Below are positions 52,350-62,260 of a stretch of DNA of 64,000 nucleotides, one piece after another. The number at the start of each line of letters is the position of its first letter. Position 1 is the first letter of the stretch. The position numbers were made by a program, and so were the translations under genes. The notes under the pieces were generated by a model that worked only from the letters and a program-made list of their open reading frames with translations, was not told the origin of the DNA and searched no databases. Source of the stretch: Rubrivivax sp. A210 (GTDB lineage Bacteria > Pseudomonadota > Gammaproteobacteria > Burkholderiales > Burkholderiaceae_C); contig NZ_CAJGBN010000071.1 of NCBI RefSeq assembly GCF_904426505.1, forward strand, positions 62,001 to 126,000, in the 5' to 3' direction.

Positions 52350-53207
52350 ATGACACCCTTCCCCATCCCCATCCGCAGCCTGATGCCGGCGCCCGAAGAC
52401 GGCGTCGAGTTCATGCCCATGCCGCGCGAGATGAGCACCTTCGAGATGCCGGCCGTGCCCGAGCCCGGCCCGGGGCGCGATCTTGCCGGCGCGCACGACG
52501 TGCTGCAGGTCTTCCTGGGCCACTTCCGCCACTGGCTGGACCACGGCGGCGAAGCGCCTGCGCTCGATCTGGCCGGCCTGGCGGCGCCGGCGCTCAAGGT
52601 GCTCAACGAGACCCTGGGCGAAGGCGAGGTCGCGGCCCTGGTCGATGCCGGCCACGAGGTGCGCGTCCAGGAGACGGTGTTCTCCGGCGTCTGGCGCGAG
52701 CAGCACTTCGCCGCCGACGGCGCACTGCTGCACGACTACCTGCTGGCCGCACCGATCCCGCCGCTGCTGGCGGCCCTGGCGCAGCAGAGCGCCGATGCCC
52801 GTCTGCGTGTGCTGCCGCTGCCGGCGGGCGCGATGAACGTGCCGGCATTGGTCCACGAGCTGCAGGAGGCGATGGACCGTTGCACGCCGGCCAGCCCGCC
52901 CCACATCGTCAACCTCACGCTGCTGCCGCTGTCGAGCGAGGACAGCGCCCACCTCGATGCGCTGCTGGCCGGCGGCGGCGTCGTCATCCTCTCGCGCGGC
53001 TTCGGCAACTGCCGCATCGCCAGCACCGCGGCGCGGCACGTCTGGCGCGTGCAGTACTTCAACAACATGCAGACGCTGATCCTCAACACCATCGAGGTCG
53101 TCGCCCTGCCTGAAGTCGCGCTCGCCGCACCCGAAGACCTGGCCGAAAGCCACGAGCGCCTGGCCGAGCTGGCGCAGTGGATGGCCGAATCGGCCGCCTC
53201 GGCCTGA
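52350..53207 (+). CDS. hupH: HupH/HoxQ/HyaF hydrogenase assembly protein
   Basis: 285 residues. Conserved segments FMPMPREMSTFEMP, ETLGEGEVAALVDA, VQETVFSGVWRE and GFGNCRIASTAARHVWRVQYFN, the last typical of this family. Acts with HupG on the small subunit. Confidence 0.92.
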   Translation: MTPFPIPIRSLMPAPEDGVEFMPMPREMSTFEMPAVPEPGPGRDLAGAHDVLQVFLGHFRHWLDHGGEAPALDLAGLAAPALKVLNETLGEGEVAALVDAGHEVRVQETVFSGVWREQHFAADGALLHDYLLAAPIPPLLAALAQQSADARLRVLPLPAGAMNVPALVHELQEAMDRCTPASPPHIVNLTLLPLSSEDSAHLDALLAGGGVVILSRGFGNCRIASTAARHVWRVQYFNNMQTLILNTIEVVALPEVALAAPEDLAESHERLAELAQWMAESAASA

Positions 53208-53212
53208 GCCCG

Positions 53213-53407
53213 ATGGACGAGCAAGCGGCCTCCGGCGGCCTGGGCCCGCGCCTGGAATGCAAGATCTGCTGGACGGTGTACGACCCCGCCGCCGGCGACG
53301 AGGTCTGGCAGATCCCGCCCGGCACGCCCTTTGCCACGCTGCCGCCGCACTGGAGCTGCCCCAACTGCGCGGCCGAGAAGACCGCCTTCCTGGTGCTCGA
53401 TGACTGA
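53213..53407 (+). CDS. hupI: rubredoxin (HupI/HoxR)
   Basis: 64 residues. Iron site CKICWTVYDP and CPNC are present in the classic rubredoxin arrangement, with the GTPFATLPPHWSCP core. Needed in oxygen-tolerant systems for assembling the small subunit's Fe-S clusters in air. Starts five bases after hupH. Confidence 0.95.
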   Translation: MDEQAASGGLGPRLECKICWTVYDPAAGDEVWQIPPGTPFATLPPHWSCPNCAAEKTAFLVLDD

Positions 53408-53972
53408 GACAGCGCCACAGGACGGCCTGGCTTCGCCCGCCGCCGCGCTGCAGACGCGCTTCGAAGCCATCTGGCACGGCCCCATGGCCGGCCTGCCCAT
53501 GCTCAACCCGGCGCTGGATGTGCAGGCCCTGGGTTTCCGCCCCTGGGGCGGGCACTGGCTGGGCGTGCTGCTCACCCCCTGGTTCATGAACCTGGTGCTG
53601 ATGCCGCGCCTGGCGGCTCAGTGGCAGCCGCTGGCCGAGCGCGAATCGCGCCTGGTCGTGTTCCCGGCCGGCGTCTTCGAGTTCCTTGGCAACCAGGATG
53701 CCGAACTGGGCAACTACCTGGCCTGCTCGCTGTTCTCGCCGATGTTCGAGTTTGCCGATGCCGAGACCGCTGCGGACACCGCACGGGCCGCGCTCGAGGC
53801 CCTGCTCGACCCCGCCAGCCGCATCGAGGCCGAGGCGCCGCCCGAGCTGGGCACAGCACCTGTCGCTGCCCCGATCGCGGCACCTGCCACCGCCTTGCCA
53901 ACGGCCGCCGCGCCCGCCGCCATCAGCAAGCGCGGCTTCCTTTTCGGCACGACGGCGAGTCGTGGGCCCTGA
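53400..53972 (+). CDS. hupJ: HupJ/HoxT hydrogenase assembly protein (HybE family)
   Basis: 190 residues. HybE-fold markers FEAIWHGPMAGLPMLNPALDVQALGF, GVLLTPWFMNLVLMP, and SLFSPMFEFAD. The C-terminal third is an Ala/Pro-rich tail. Overlaps hupI by eight bases and hupK by eleven. Confidence 0.9.
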   Translation: MTETAPQDGLASPAAALQTRFEAIWHGPMAGLPMLNPALDVQALGFRPWGGHWLGVLLTPWFMNLVLMPRLAAQWQPLAERESRLVVFPAGVFEFLGNQDAELGNYLACSLFSPMFEFADAETAADTARAALEALLDPASRIEAEAPPELGTAPVAAPIAAPATALPTAAAPAAISKRGFLFGTTASRGP

Positions 53973-55038
53973 GGGCGAACTGCGCATCAGCCTGCGCATC
54001 GCCGCCGGCCGCATCGCGCACTGCCAGATCGCCTCGACGCGGCCCGATGTCGCCGCGCGCCTGCTCGAAGGCCGCAGCACCGCAGAGATCGCCGCCGCCG
54101 TACCGCGCCTCTACGCCATCTGTGCCGTCTCGCAGGGCCAGGCCTGCGCGCTGGCGCTTCAGGCCGCCAGCGGCAGCGTGCCCGATGCGGCAGGGATCGA
54201 ACGCGCACGCAAAGCCGTGGCGGCCGAGACCCTGGGCGAAACGGCGCGCCGCGTGCTGCTGGACTGGCCCCGCCTGCACGGCGAGCAACCCGATGGCGCG
54301 GCCATCGCCGCCGCGCGCAGCACGCTGGGCCCGGCGCCACCGCCCGAGGCGCTGGCGCTGGCCGTGTGGGGCGAAGCGGCCACCGATTGGCTGGCGCGCG
54401 ACACGCCGGTGGCGCTGCAGCTCTGGGCCGATGCGGGTGCCACGGCCACGGCCCGCGTGATCGCGCGGCTGGCGGCGCAGCCGCTCGAAGCTGGCGAGCT
54501 GGCCGCGGACGAGACCGCCCTGCTGCCCAGCCCGCCATCGCCGCAGATGCTGGCCGCGCTGGCCGCAGCGACCCTTGCCGACGCCAGCTTTGCCCAGCGC
54601 CCGCTGCACGCGGGCCGGCCGGCCGAGACCGGCGCACTGGCGCGGCGCCGTGACGACGCCCTGGTGGCCGCGCTGCTGCCGAGGTCACGCGCGCTGGCGA
54701 GGCACGTCGCCCGCCTGCGCGAGCTGGCCCTGCTGCTCACCGGGCGGCCGGCGCTGGCCGTCGGTGCGATGGCGCTGCCCGAAGGCACCGGCCTGGGCTG
54801 GGTGGAGAACGCACGCGGCCTGCTCATCCACCTGGCGCGGCTGCAGGCCGGGCGGGCCCGGCCCTACCGCATCGTCGCGCCCACCGAATGGAATTTCCAC
54901 CCGGCCGGCGCGCTGGCCGCGGCCTTGACCGGGTACACGGCGGGCGATGCCGCCGCGCTGCAGAATCGCGTGCAGCAACTGGTGGCGTCGCTGGACCCCT
55001 GCGTCGCCTGCCACATCGAGATCAACCCGCATGCATGA
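53962..55038 (+). CDS. hupK: HupK/HoxV hydrogenase assembly scaffold
   Basis: 358 residues from a GTG at 53962. A degenerate relative of the large subunit: the C-terminal motif SLDPCVACHIEIN resembles the L2 DPCxxCxxH but the L1 motif is lost. HoxV-type proteins act as a scaffold holding the Fe unit. It overlaps hupJ and hypA. Confidence 0.88.
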   Translation: MGPEGELRISLRIAAGRIAHCQIASTRPDVAARLLEGRSTAEIAAAVPRLYAICAVSQGQACALALQAASGSVPDAAGIERARKAVAAETLGETARRVLLDWPRLHGEQPDGAAIAAARSTLGPAPPPEALALAVWGEAATDWLARDTPVALQLWADAGATATARVIARLAAQPLEAGELAADETALLPSPPSPQMLAALAAATLADASFAQRPLHAGRPAETGALARRRDDALVAALLPRSRALARHVARLRELALLLTGRPALAVGAMALPEGTGLGWVENARGLLIHLARLQAGRARPYRIVAPTEWNFHPAGALAAALTGYTAGDAAALQNRVQQLVASLDPCVACHIEINPHA

Positions 55039-55372
55039 AATGTCCCTGGTTGAAAGCGTGCGCGAAATCGTCGAGGAGACGGCACGCGCCAATGGTGCCC
55101 GGCGCGTCGCGCTGGTGAGGCTGGAGATCGGTGTGCTGGCCCAGGTCGAGCCCGAGGCGCTGCGCTTCGCCTTCGATGTGGTGATGCGCGGCTCGCTGGC
55201 CGAGACGGCGCGGCTGGAGATGGTGGCCACGCCCGGCACGGCCTGGTGCATGGCCTGCTCGCAGGCGGTGGAAATCGCGGCGCGCGGCGACCCCTGCCCG
55301 CGCTGTGAGAGCTGGCAGCTGCAGGTGAGCGGCGGCGACCGCATGCGCGTGCTGGACATCGAGATCGAATGA
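55031..55372 (+). CDS. hypA: hydrogenase nickel incorporation protein HypA
   Basis: 113 residues. MHEMSL start with the nickel-binding His2; zinc motif CMAC and CPRC. Hands nickel to the large subunit with HypB. Confidence 0.95.
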   Translation: MHEMSLVESVREIVEETARANGARRVALVRLEIGVLAQVEPEALRFAFDVVMRGSLAETARLEMVATPGTAWCMACSQAVEIAARGDPCPRCESWQLQVSGGDRMRVLDIEIE

Positions 55373-55396
55373 AGACCGAATGAACAGGAGTTGGCC

Positions 55397-56305
55397 ATGT
55401 GCATGACCTGCGGCTGCGGCAGCGGCGAGACCCGCATCGAGGGCGAGGCCCCCGCCCACGTCCACACCCACGCCGATGGCACGACGCACAGCCATGGGCA
55501 TGGCGACCATGGCCACGGCCATGCCCATGAGCACGCCCATGAGCACGTCCATGACCACGGTGCCCTGCACTACGGCACCGGCGCGGCCGGCGCCTCGGCG
55601 CCGGGGATGACGCAGGCGCGCATGGTGCAGATCGAGCGCGACATCCTGTCCAAGAACGACCTCACGGCCCGCCGCAACCGCGCCTGGCTGGGCGCGCGTG
55701 GCATCTTCGCGCTCAACCTCGTCAGCAGCCCGGGCGCCGGCAAGACCACGCTGCTGGTGCGCACCATCGAACGCCTGCGCGAGCGCCTGTCCATCGCGGT
55801 GATCGAGGGTGACCAGCAGACCAGCTTCGACGCCGACCGCATCCGCGCCACCGGCGCGCCGGCGCTGCAGATCAACACCGGCAAGGGCTGCCACCTCGAC
55901 GCCGAGATGGTGGCCAGCGCGCTGGAGCGCCTGGCGCCGGCGGCGGGTTCGGTGCTGATGATCGAGAACGTCGGCAACCTCGTCTGCCCGGCGGGCTTCG
56001 ACCTCGGCGAGGCGCACAAGGTGGTGGTGTTGTCGGTCACCGAGGGCGAGGACAAGCCGCTCAAGTACCCCGACATGTTCCACGCCGCCTCGCTGATGCT
56101 GCTCAACAAGGCCGACCTGCTGCCGCACCTGCGCTTCGACGTCGAACGCTGCATGGCCTATGCGCGGCGCGTCAACCCGGCGCTGCAGATCGTGCAGCTC
56201 TCGGCCACCACCGACGAGGGCATGGACGCCTGGCTGGACTGGATTGCGCGCGGCGCAGCGGCGGCACAGCAGGCGTCGCAACCAGCGGCCACGGCCACCG
56301 CCTGA
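55397..56305 (+). CDS. hypB: hydrogenase nickel GTPase HypB, His-rich
   Basis: 302 residues. N-terminal MCMTCGCG metal motif, then a dense His stretch ([20 protein letters not shown] and beyond, about residues 20-55) for nickel storage. The P-loop GAGKTTLL, Switch [25 protein letters not shown] and NKADLLPHL are intact. Confidence 0.96.
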   Translation: MCMTCGCGSGETRIEGEAPAHVHTHADGTTHSHGHGDHGHGHAHEHAHEHVHDHGALHYGTGAAGASAPGMTQARMVQIERDILSKNDLTARRNRAWLGARGIFALNLVSSPGAGKTTLLVRTIERLRERLSIAVIEGDQQTSFDADRIRATGAPALQINTGKGCHLDAEMVASALERLAPAAGSVLMIENVGNLVCPAGFDLGEAHKVVVLSVTEGEDKPLKYPDMFHAASLMLLNKADLLPHLRFDVERCMAYARRVNPALQIVQLSATTDEGMDAWLDWIARGAAAAQQASQPAATATA

Positions 56306-56309
56306 ACCC

Positions 56310-58610
56310 ATGCAGCGCTGCGCCATCCGCGTGCGCGGCGCGGTGCAGGGCGTGGGCTACCGGCCCTTCGTCTACCGGCTGGCGCAGGAGATGAGCCTGG
56401 CCGGCTGGGTGCTCAACGATGCCGAGGGCGTGGCCATCGAGGCCGAGGGCGCGGCCGACACCTTGAAGCGCTTCGTGCAGCGCCTGCACAGCGAGGCGCC
56501 GCCGCGCGCCCGCGTCGAGGCGGTCGAGACCAGTCCCTGCATCGCCCTGCACAGCGGCGGCGGCTTCGCCATCCGGCCCAGCCGCGGCGGCGTGGTGAAG
56601 ACCGGCGTCGCGCCCGACATGGCGACCTGCGACGACTGCCTGGCCGAACTCTTCGACCCCGCCGACCGCCGCCACCGCTACGCCTTCATCAACTGCACCC
56701 AGTGCGGCCCGCGCTACACCATCACGCGCGCCCTGCCCTACGACCGCGCCCAGACCAGCATGGCGGCCTTTGTGCAGTGCCCGCAGTGCGCCGCCGAATA
56801 CGCCGACCCCGGCCACCGCCGCTTTCACGCCGAGCCCAATGCCTGCCCGGCCTGCGGCCCGGCGCTGCGGCTGGTCGATGCCCAAGGCCGCGCCATCCCC
56901 GGCGACCCCATCACCGCCACGCTGGCGCTGCTGCGCGCCGGCGCCATCGTCGCGATCAAGGGCCTGGGCGGCTTCCATCTGGCCTGCGACGCCCGCCAGC
57001 CCGCCGCGGTGGCCGCGCTGCGCCAGCGCAAGGCACGCGAGGAGAAGCCCTTTGCGGTGATGGCGGCCAACACCGCATCGGCCGCGCGCTGGGTGCAGGC
57101 TGACACCACGGCGCTGGCCCTGCTGGCCGCGCCCGAGCGGCCTGTCGTGCTGCTGCCTATGCAGCCGGGTGCGGCCGAACAGATCGCAGGCGTGGCCCCC
57201 GGCCTGGCGCAACTGGGCCTGATGCTGCCCTCCACACCCATCCAGCATCTGCTGTTCCACGAGGCCGCCGGCCGCCCCGCAGGCAGGGCCTGGCAAGACG
57301 AGGCGCAGGAACTGCTGCTGGTGATGACCAGCGCCAACCCCGGCGGCGAGCCCATCGTCACCGCCAACGACGACGCCCTGCTGCGCCTGCAGGGCATTGC
57401 CGACGCCGTGCTGCTGCACGACCGCGACATCGTTGCGCGCTGCGACGACAGCGTGCTGCGCCTCACCGCCGCGGGCGCGCCGCAGTTCATACGCCGCGCC
57501 CGCGGCTGGACGCCGCGGCCCCTGCGCCTGCCGCGCGCCGGGCCCGCGGTGCTGGCCACCGGCGCCTGGCTCAAGAACACGGTCTGCCTGACGCGCGGCG
57601 ACGAGGCCTTTCTCTCGCCCCACATCGGCGATCTCGACAACGCCGCCAGCTGCGCCGCGCTGGAAGACGCCGTGGCCCATCTCTGCCGCGTGCTCGATGT
57701 GCGCCCGCAAGCGGTGGCCCACGATCTGCATCCCGATTTCCACGCCGCTCGCTTTGCCGCCGCCTACGCGCGAGAGCACGGCCTGCCAGCCCATGCGGTG
57801 CAGCACCACCACGCCCACATCGCCGCCATCGCCGCCGAGCATGGCGTCACCGGCCCGCTGCTGGGCCTGGCCCTGGACGGCGTGGGCCTGGGCAGCGATG
57901 GCGCGGCCTGGGGCGGCGAGCTGCTGCGTGTCGATGGCGGCGGCTTCACCCGCCTGGGCCATCTGCGCCCCATCGCCCTGCCCGGCGGAGACATCGCCGC
58001 CCGCCAGCCCTGGCGGCTGGCCGCGGCCGTGCTGCACACGCTGGGCCGCAGCGACGAGATCGCGCGCCGCTGGGCCCACCACCCGGCCGCGGCCACGGTG
58101 GCGCGCATGCTGGCCCAAGGCCTGCGCTGCCCGCCCAGCAGCGGCATGGGCCGCTGGTTCGACGCCGCCGCGGCCCTGCTGGGTGTGCGCGAGCTGCAGG
58201 CCTACGAGGGCCAGGCGCCCATGCTGCTGGAGGCGCTGGCCGGCCAGTACGCCGGTGCCTTCGACGACGACGAGGCAGCTGCGCTGGTGGCCGTTGATGG
58301 CAGCACGCTGAACCCGCTGCCGCTGCTGGCCCGCCTCATCGACGCGCCCGATGCCCCGCAAGGTGCTGCCCTCTTCCATCACGCCCTGGCCGTGGCGCTG
58401 GCGCGCTGGCTGCGCCAGGCGGCAGAATCCAGCGGCCTGGACACGGTGGCGCTGGGCGGTGGCTGCTTCCTGAACGCGCGGCTGTCGCGCCTGCTGGCAG
58501 ATCGGCTGCCCGGCCTGCGCGTGCTGCAGGCCGGCCAGGCCCCGCCCAATGACGGTGGCATCGCGCTGGGCCAGGCCTGGATCGCGATCTGCCGCGAAGG
58601 AGAGTGTTAG
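56310..58610 (+). CDS. hypF: carbamoyltransferase HypF
   Basis: 766 residues. Order: acylphosphatase (AIRVRGAVQGVGYRPFVYRL), two zinc fingers (CDDCLAELFDP...CTQCGPR and CPQCAAEY...CPACGPA), YrdC-like domain (IKGLGGFHLACDA), and Kae1-like domain (HDLHPDFHA, HHHAHIAAIAAEHGV, ALGGGCFLNARLSRLL). Makes the thiocarbamate on HypE that becomes cyanide ligand. Confidence 0.96.
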   Translation: MQRCAIRVRGAVQGVGYRPFVYRLAQEMSLAGWVLNDAEGVAIEAEGAADTLKRFVQRLHSEAPPRARVEAVETSPCIALHSGGGFAIRPSRGGVVKTGVAPDMATCDDCLAELFDPADRRHRYAFINCTQCGPRYTITRALPYDRAQTSMAAFVQCPQCAAEYADPGHRRFHAEPNACPACGPALRLVDAQGRAIPGDPITATLALLRAGAIVAIKGLGGFHLACDARQPAAVAALRQRKAREEKPFAVMAANTASAARWVQADTTALALLAAPERPVVLLPMQPGAAEQIAGVAPGLAQLGLMLPSTPIQHLLFHEAAGRPAGRAWQDEAQELLLVMTSANPGGEPIVTANDDALLRLQGIADAVLLHDRDIVARCDDSVLRLTAAGAPQFIRRARGWTPRPLRLPRAGPAVLATGAWLKNTVCLTRGDEAFLSPHIGDLDNAASCAALEDAVAHLCRVLDVRPQAVAHDLHPDFHAARFAAAYAREHGLPAHAVQHHHAHIAAIAAEHGVTGPLLGLALDGVGLGSDGAAWGGELLRVDGGGFTRLGHLRPIALPGGDIAARQPWRLAAAVLHTLGRSDEIARRWAHHPAAATVARMLAQGLRCPPSSGMGRWFDAAAALLGVRELQAYEGQAPMLLEALAGQYAGAFDDDEAAALVAVDGSTLNPLPLLARLIDAPDAPQGAALFHHALAVALARWLRQAAESSGLDTVALGGGCFLNARLSRLLADRLPGLRVLQAGQAPPNDGGIALGQAWIAICREGEC

Positions 58611-58856
58611 ATGTGCTTGGCGATACCCGTGCGCGTGGTCGAACTGCTGGCCGATGACAACGCCATCGTCGATCTGGCAGGCATACGCAAGACCATTTCG
58701 CTGGCCCTGGTGGACGGCGTGCAGGTCGGTGATTACGTGATCCTCCACGTCGGCTATGCGCTGTCGCGGCTGGACCCCGAAGAGGCCCAGCGCACGCTGG
58801 AGCTCTTCGCCGCGGCCAAGCCGGCAGCGCCCGTCACCGAGCCAGCGGCGCCGTGA
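58611..58856 (+). CDS. hypC: hydrogenase maturation chaperone HypC
   Basis: 81 residues. MCLAIPVRV start with Cys2 that holds iron; [20 protein letters not shown] is the usual C-terminal half. The ATG follows the hypF TAG with no gap, and its stop overlaps hypD (GTGA). Confidence 0.95.
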   Translation: MCLAIPVRVVELLADDNAIVDLAGIRKTISLALVDGVQVGDYVILHVGYALSRLDPEEAQRTLELFAAAKPAAPVTEPAAP

Positions 58857-59992
58857 AGTACATCGATGAGTTCCGCGACGGCGAGGTCGCGAAGGGCATC
58901 GCGCAGGCCATCGCGGCCGAGGCCAGGCCCGACCGCCGCTACCAGCTGATGGAGTTCTGTGGCGGCCACACGCACGCCATCTCGCGCTATGGCGTGGCCG
59001 ATCTGCTGCCGCCGCCGGTGGCCATGATCCACGGCCCCGGCTGCCCGGTGTGCGTGCTGCCCATAGGTCGCGTCGATCTCGCCATCCAGTTGGCGCTGGA
59101 GCAGCGCGCCATCGTCGCCACCTATGGCGACTGCCTGCGCGTGCCGGCCTCCAACGGGCTTTCTCTGCTCAAGGCCAAGGCCCGGGGTGGCGATGTGCGC
59201 ATGGTCTACACCCCCGCCGATGCGCTGGCGCTGGCTGCGGCCCATCCGGACCGCGAGGTCGTCTTCTTCGCCATCGGCTTCGAGACCACGACACCGCCCA
59301 CGGCCCTGGTCATCCAGCAGGCGGCGCAGCGGGGCCTCACCAATTTCAGCGTCGTCTGCAACCATGTGCTCACGCCCGCGGCCATCACCCACATCCTCGA
59401 GTCGCCCGAGGTGCGCCGCTACGGCACGCTGCCGCTGGACGGCTTCATCGGCCCGGCCCATGTCTCCACCGTCATCGGCAGCCAGCCCTATGAATACTTC
59501 GCCGAGGAGTACCGCAAGCCGGTGGTCATCGCCGGCTTCGAGCCGCTGGACGTGATGCTGGCCATCCTGATGCTGGTGCGCCAGATCAACGAGGGCCGCG
59601 CCGAGGTCGAGAACGAGTTCAGCCGCGCCGTCACGCGCGAAGGCAATCTCAAGGCCCAGGCCCTGGTGTCCGAGGTCTTCGAACTGCGTCGCACGTTCGA
59701 GTGGCGCGGCCTGGGCGAGGTGCCCTACAGCGCCCTGGCCATCCGTGCGGCCTATGCCGCCTTCGACGCCGAGCGCCGCTTCGGCCTGGTGACGCGGCCG
59801 GTGGCCGACAACAAGGCCTGCGAATGCGGCGCCATCCTGCGCGGCGTGAAGCATCCGCGCGACTGCAAGGTCTTCGGCACCGTGTGTACGCCCGAGAACC
59901 CCATCGGCTCTTGCATGGTGTCCAGCGAAGGTGCCTGCGCCGCGCATTACAGCTACGGCCGATTCAAGGATGTGCCGATAAGCGCCGGTTGA
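58853..59992 (+). CDS. hypD: hydrogenase maturation protein HypD
   Basis: 379 residues from a GTG. Motifs [26 protein letters not shown] (Fe-binding Cys), [10 protein letters not shown], and the C-terminal 4Fe-4S set ([36 protein letters not shown]). Forms the HypCD scaffold for Fe(CN)2CO. Confidence 0.96.
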   Translation: MKYIDEFRDGEVAKGIAQAIAAEARPDRRYQLMEFCGGHTHAISRYGVADLLPPPVAMIHGPGCPVCVLPIGRVDLAIQLALEQRAIVATYGDCLRVPASNGLSLLKAKARGGDVRMVYTPADALALAAAHPDREVVFFAIGFETTTPPTALVIQQAAQRGLTNFSVVCNHVLTPAAITHILESPEVRRYGTLPLDGFIGPAHVSTVIGSQPYEYFAEEYRKPVVIAGFEPLDVMLAILMLVRQINEGRAEVENEFSRAVTREGNLKAQALVSEVFELRRTFEWRGLGEVPYSALAIRAAYAAFDAERRFGLVTRPVADNKACECGAILRGVKHPRDCKVFGTVCTPENPIGSCMVSSEGACAAHYSYGRFKDVPISAG

Positions 59993-60027
59993 GCCGCGTT
60001 ATTGCGAAATTGCGCAATCGCGCGACC

Positions 60028-60041
60028 TTGTTCGATGTCAA
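60028..60041 (+). promoter_or_regulatory. Fnr-type box upstream of the 11-heme cytochrome
   Basis: TTGTT-CGAT-GTCAA, one mismatch to TTGAY-N4-RTCAA, 95-108 bases before the ATG. The spacing matches that of the hupS and HdrD-like boxes. A perfect palindrome ATTGCGCAAT lies just upstream at 60009-60018. Confidence 0.5.
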
Positions 60042-60135
60042 CCGGGCCCTGGGCGGTCTGGCGAGAATGATCCTGCTCACTGGCGCGCACGCCGGCGTCC
60101 GCTCCGTCGCGCGCCCCTCACCACACGGGGTCACC

Positions 60136-62223
60136 ATGTCGACAGGGAAGAACATGCTCAGGATGCTAGGGTCCGGGGCCACACGCATGCTCGCCGCAGC
60201 GCTGCTGCTGGCCTGCTGCGCCACGCCGCTGCAGGCGCAGGGCGCAGGCGATGTGGCCAATGCGGCCGCCATCTCGGCGCTCAAGCAGAAGTGCCTGGAT
60301 TGCCATGACGACCCGAAGATCGAGTCCGAGGCCGGCAAGTCGATGACGGTGCTGGGCGACGACTTCCAGCGCTCGGCCCACCGCAAGCTCGATTGCAGCG
60401 ATTGCCACGCCACGGCCGCGACCGTCAAGCACCCCAAGGAGGCGCTGGGCGCGGTCAAGCCCGAGGTCTGCCAGGAGTGCCACGCCGACGAGTTCAAGGC
60501 CATCGCCGGCAGCATCCACGGCCGCCGCGCCAAGGGCGACAAGGCGGTCAAGGACTGCATGGGCTGCCACGACAGCCTGCACCTGGTGCGCAAGGGCGGC
60601 GACCCGGCCTCGACGCTGTCGCCGGTCAACCAGATCAAGACCTGTGGCGCCTGCCACGAGGAAATGATGGCCAACTACGAGCGCAGCGAACACGCGCACG
60701 CGCTGCTCAAGTCCGGCCTCACGGTGGGTGCGCCCTCGTGCTCTTCATGCCACGGCAAGCACGACATCCATCCCAAGACCGAGGCCGCGGCCACCACCAA
60801 CCACCTCAACATCCCCGAGACCTGCGGCAAGTGCCACGCCGGCATCCTGCGCGAATGGCAGACCAGCGCCCACGGCGCTCTCTGGAAGAAGAACGGCAAC
60901 GGCGACAAGAAGGCCGGCGAGGGCCCGGTGTGCTCGAGCTGCCACGAACCGCATGCCATCAAGCGCCCCGACAGTGCCCAGGTGCGCGGCCAGGTGGCCG
61001 ACCGCTGCGGCAACTGCCACGAGAAAGTGGCGGCCAGCTTCAAGGACAGCTTCCACGGCAAGGCCAGCGAGCTCAACAACCGCAAGGCCGCGGTCTGCGC
61101 CGACTGCCACACGCCCCACCACAACCTGCCCAAGTCCGACCCCAAGTCCAGCATCCACCCGGACAACCTGGCCCAGACCTGCGGCGCCTGCCACAAGAAC
61201 GTCAACGCCTCCTTCCTCACCTTCGACCCGCACTCCAACCCGAAGGATCCCAATCGCAACGCCATCGTCTACTGGCTGTGGCTGGGCATGACCTCGCTGC
61301 TGGTGGGCGTGTTCGGCTTCTTCGGCCTGCACGGCCTGCTGTGGATGCAGCGCGCCGTGGTGGGCAAGCTGCGCGGTGAATTCACCTTCGGCCACGGCGG
61401 CGACGGCCCCTATGTGCGGCGCTTCTCGAAGATGCAGATGGGCGTACACGTCACCATCGTCAGCAGCTTCCTGCTGCTGGCGGCCACCGGGCTGCCGCTC
61501 AAGTTTGCCGGCGCGCCCTGGGCGCCGAGCGTGATGGCCGTCTTCGGCGGCGCCGAGACTGCCGGTGTGCTGCACCGCCTGGCCGGCATGGTGACCTTCG
61601 GCTACTTCGCCGTCCACCTGGGCATGCTGCTGCACGGCTGGTTTGTCAAGAAGGAGCGCGGCTACCTCTGGGGGCCCACCTCCATGGTGCCCCAGCCCAA
61701 GGACCTGTTCGACTTCATCGGCATGATCAAGTACTTCCTCTACCTGGGGCCGAAGCCGAAGTTCGACCGCTTCACCTACTGGGAGAAGTTCGACTACCTG
61801 GCGGTCTTCTGGGGCGTGGCCATCATCGGCCTGTCGGGCCTGATGCTGTGGCAGCCCACCGCGGCCACCACCTTCCTGCCCGGCTGGGTGCTCAATGCGG
61901 CCTACATCGTGCACAGCGACGAGGCCCTGCTGGCCACCGGCTTCATCTTCCTGTTCCACTTCTTCCACACCCACCTGCGGCCCGAGGCCTTCCCGCTCGA
62001 CCCGGTGGTCTTCGTCGGCCGCATGCCACTGGCCCGCTTCAAGGAAGAGCGCACGCTGGAATACGAGCGCCTGGTCGCCGAAGGCAAGCTCGACGACTAC
62101 CTGATGCCTCCCCCGACGCCGGAAGAATGGCGCCGCGCCTACATCTTCGGCTTCACGGCCGTGACCATCGGCGTGGTGCTCGCGGTGTTCATCTTCTGGG
62201 CCCTGCTCAGCGGCATCCATTGA
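60136..62223 (+). CDS. 11-heme cytochrome c fused to cytochrome b (hydrogenase-type)
   Basis: 695 residues. Signal peptide ([16 protein letters not shown]), then eleven CXXCH motifs between about residues 52 and 350: CLDCH, CSDCH, CQECH, CMGCH, CGACH, CSSCH, CGKCH, CSSCH, CGNCH, CADCH, CGACH. The C-terminal third (from about 376) has about five membrane segments with His residues like b-type cytochromes ([57 protein letters not shown]). It interrupts the hyp cluster between hypD and hypE. A quinone/c-haem relay is expected; partner unknown. Confidence 0.88.
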   Translation: MSTGKNMLRMLGSGATRMLAAALLLACCATPLQAQGAGDVANAAAISALKQKCLDCHDDPKIESEAGKSMTVLGDDFQRSAHRKLDCSDCHATAATVKHPKEALGAVKPEVCQECHADEFKAIAGSIHGRRAKGDKAVKDCMGCHDSLHLVRKGGDPASTLSPVNQIKTCGACHEEMMANYERSEHAHALLKSGLTVGAPSCSSCHGKHDIHPKTEAAATTNHLNIPETCGKCHAGILREWQTSAHGALWKKNGNGDKKAGEGPVCSSCHEPHAIKRPDSAQVRGQVADRCGNCHEKVAASFKDSFHGKASELNNRKAAVCADCHTPHHNLPKSDPKSSIHPDNLAQTCGACHKNVNASFLTFDPHSNPKDPNRNAIVYWLWLGMTSLLVGVFGFFGLHGLLWMQRAVVGKLRGEFTFGHGGDGPYVRRFSKMQMGVHVTIVSSFLLLAATGLPLKFAGAPWAPSVMAVFGGAETAGVLHRLAGMVTFGYFAVHLGMLLHGWFVKKERGYLWGPTSMVPQPKDLFDFIGMIKYFLYLGPKPKFDRFTYWEKFDYLAVFWGVAIIGLSGLMLWQPTAATTFLPGWVLNAAYIVHSDEALLATGFIFLFHFFHTHLRPEAFPLDPVVFVGRMPLARFKEERTLEYERLVAEGKLDDYLMPPPTPEEWRRAYIFGFTAVTIGVVLAVFIFWALLSGIH

Positions 62224-62260
62224 TGCGGGAGCGCTGGGCGGTGCGTGCCATCATGGCGGC

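Noticed and set aside
52065-54080. 671-residue minus-strand open frame across hupG-hupJ
   Set aside because: Spans four genes with recognised hydrogenase families on the plus strand and has no domain of its own.
53962-55038. hupK as a pseudogene of hupL
   Set aside because: Loss of catalytic cysteines is normal for HupK/HoxV scaffolds, and the frame and overlaps are intact.
56172-58748. 858-residue minus-strand open frame over hypF
   Set aside because: Antisense artefact; HypF is complete on the plus strand.
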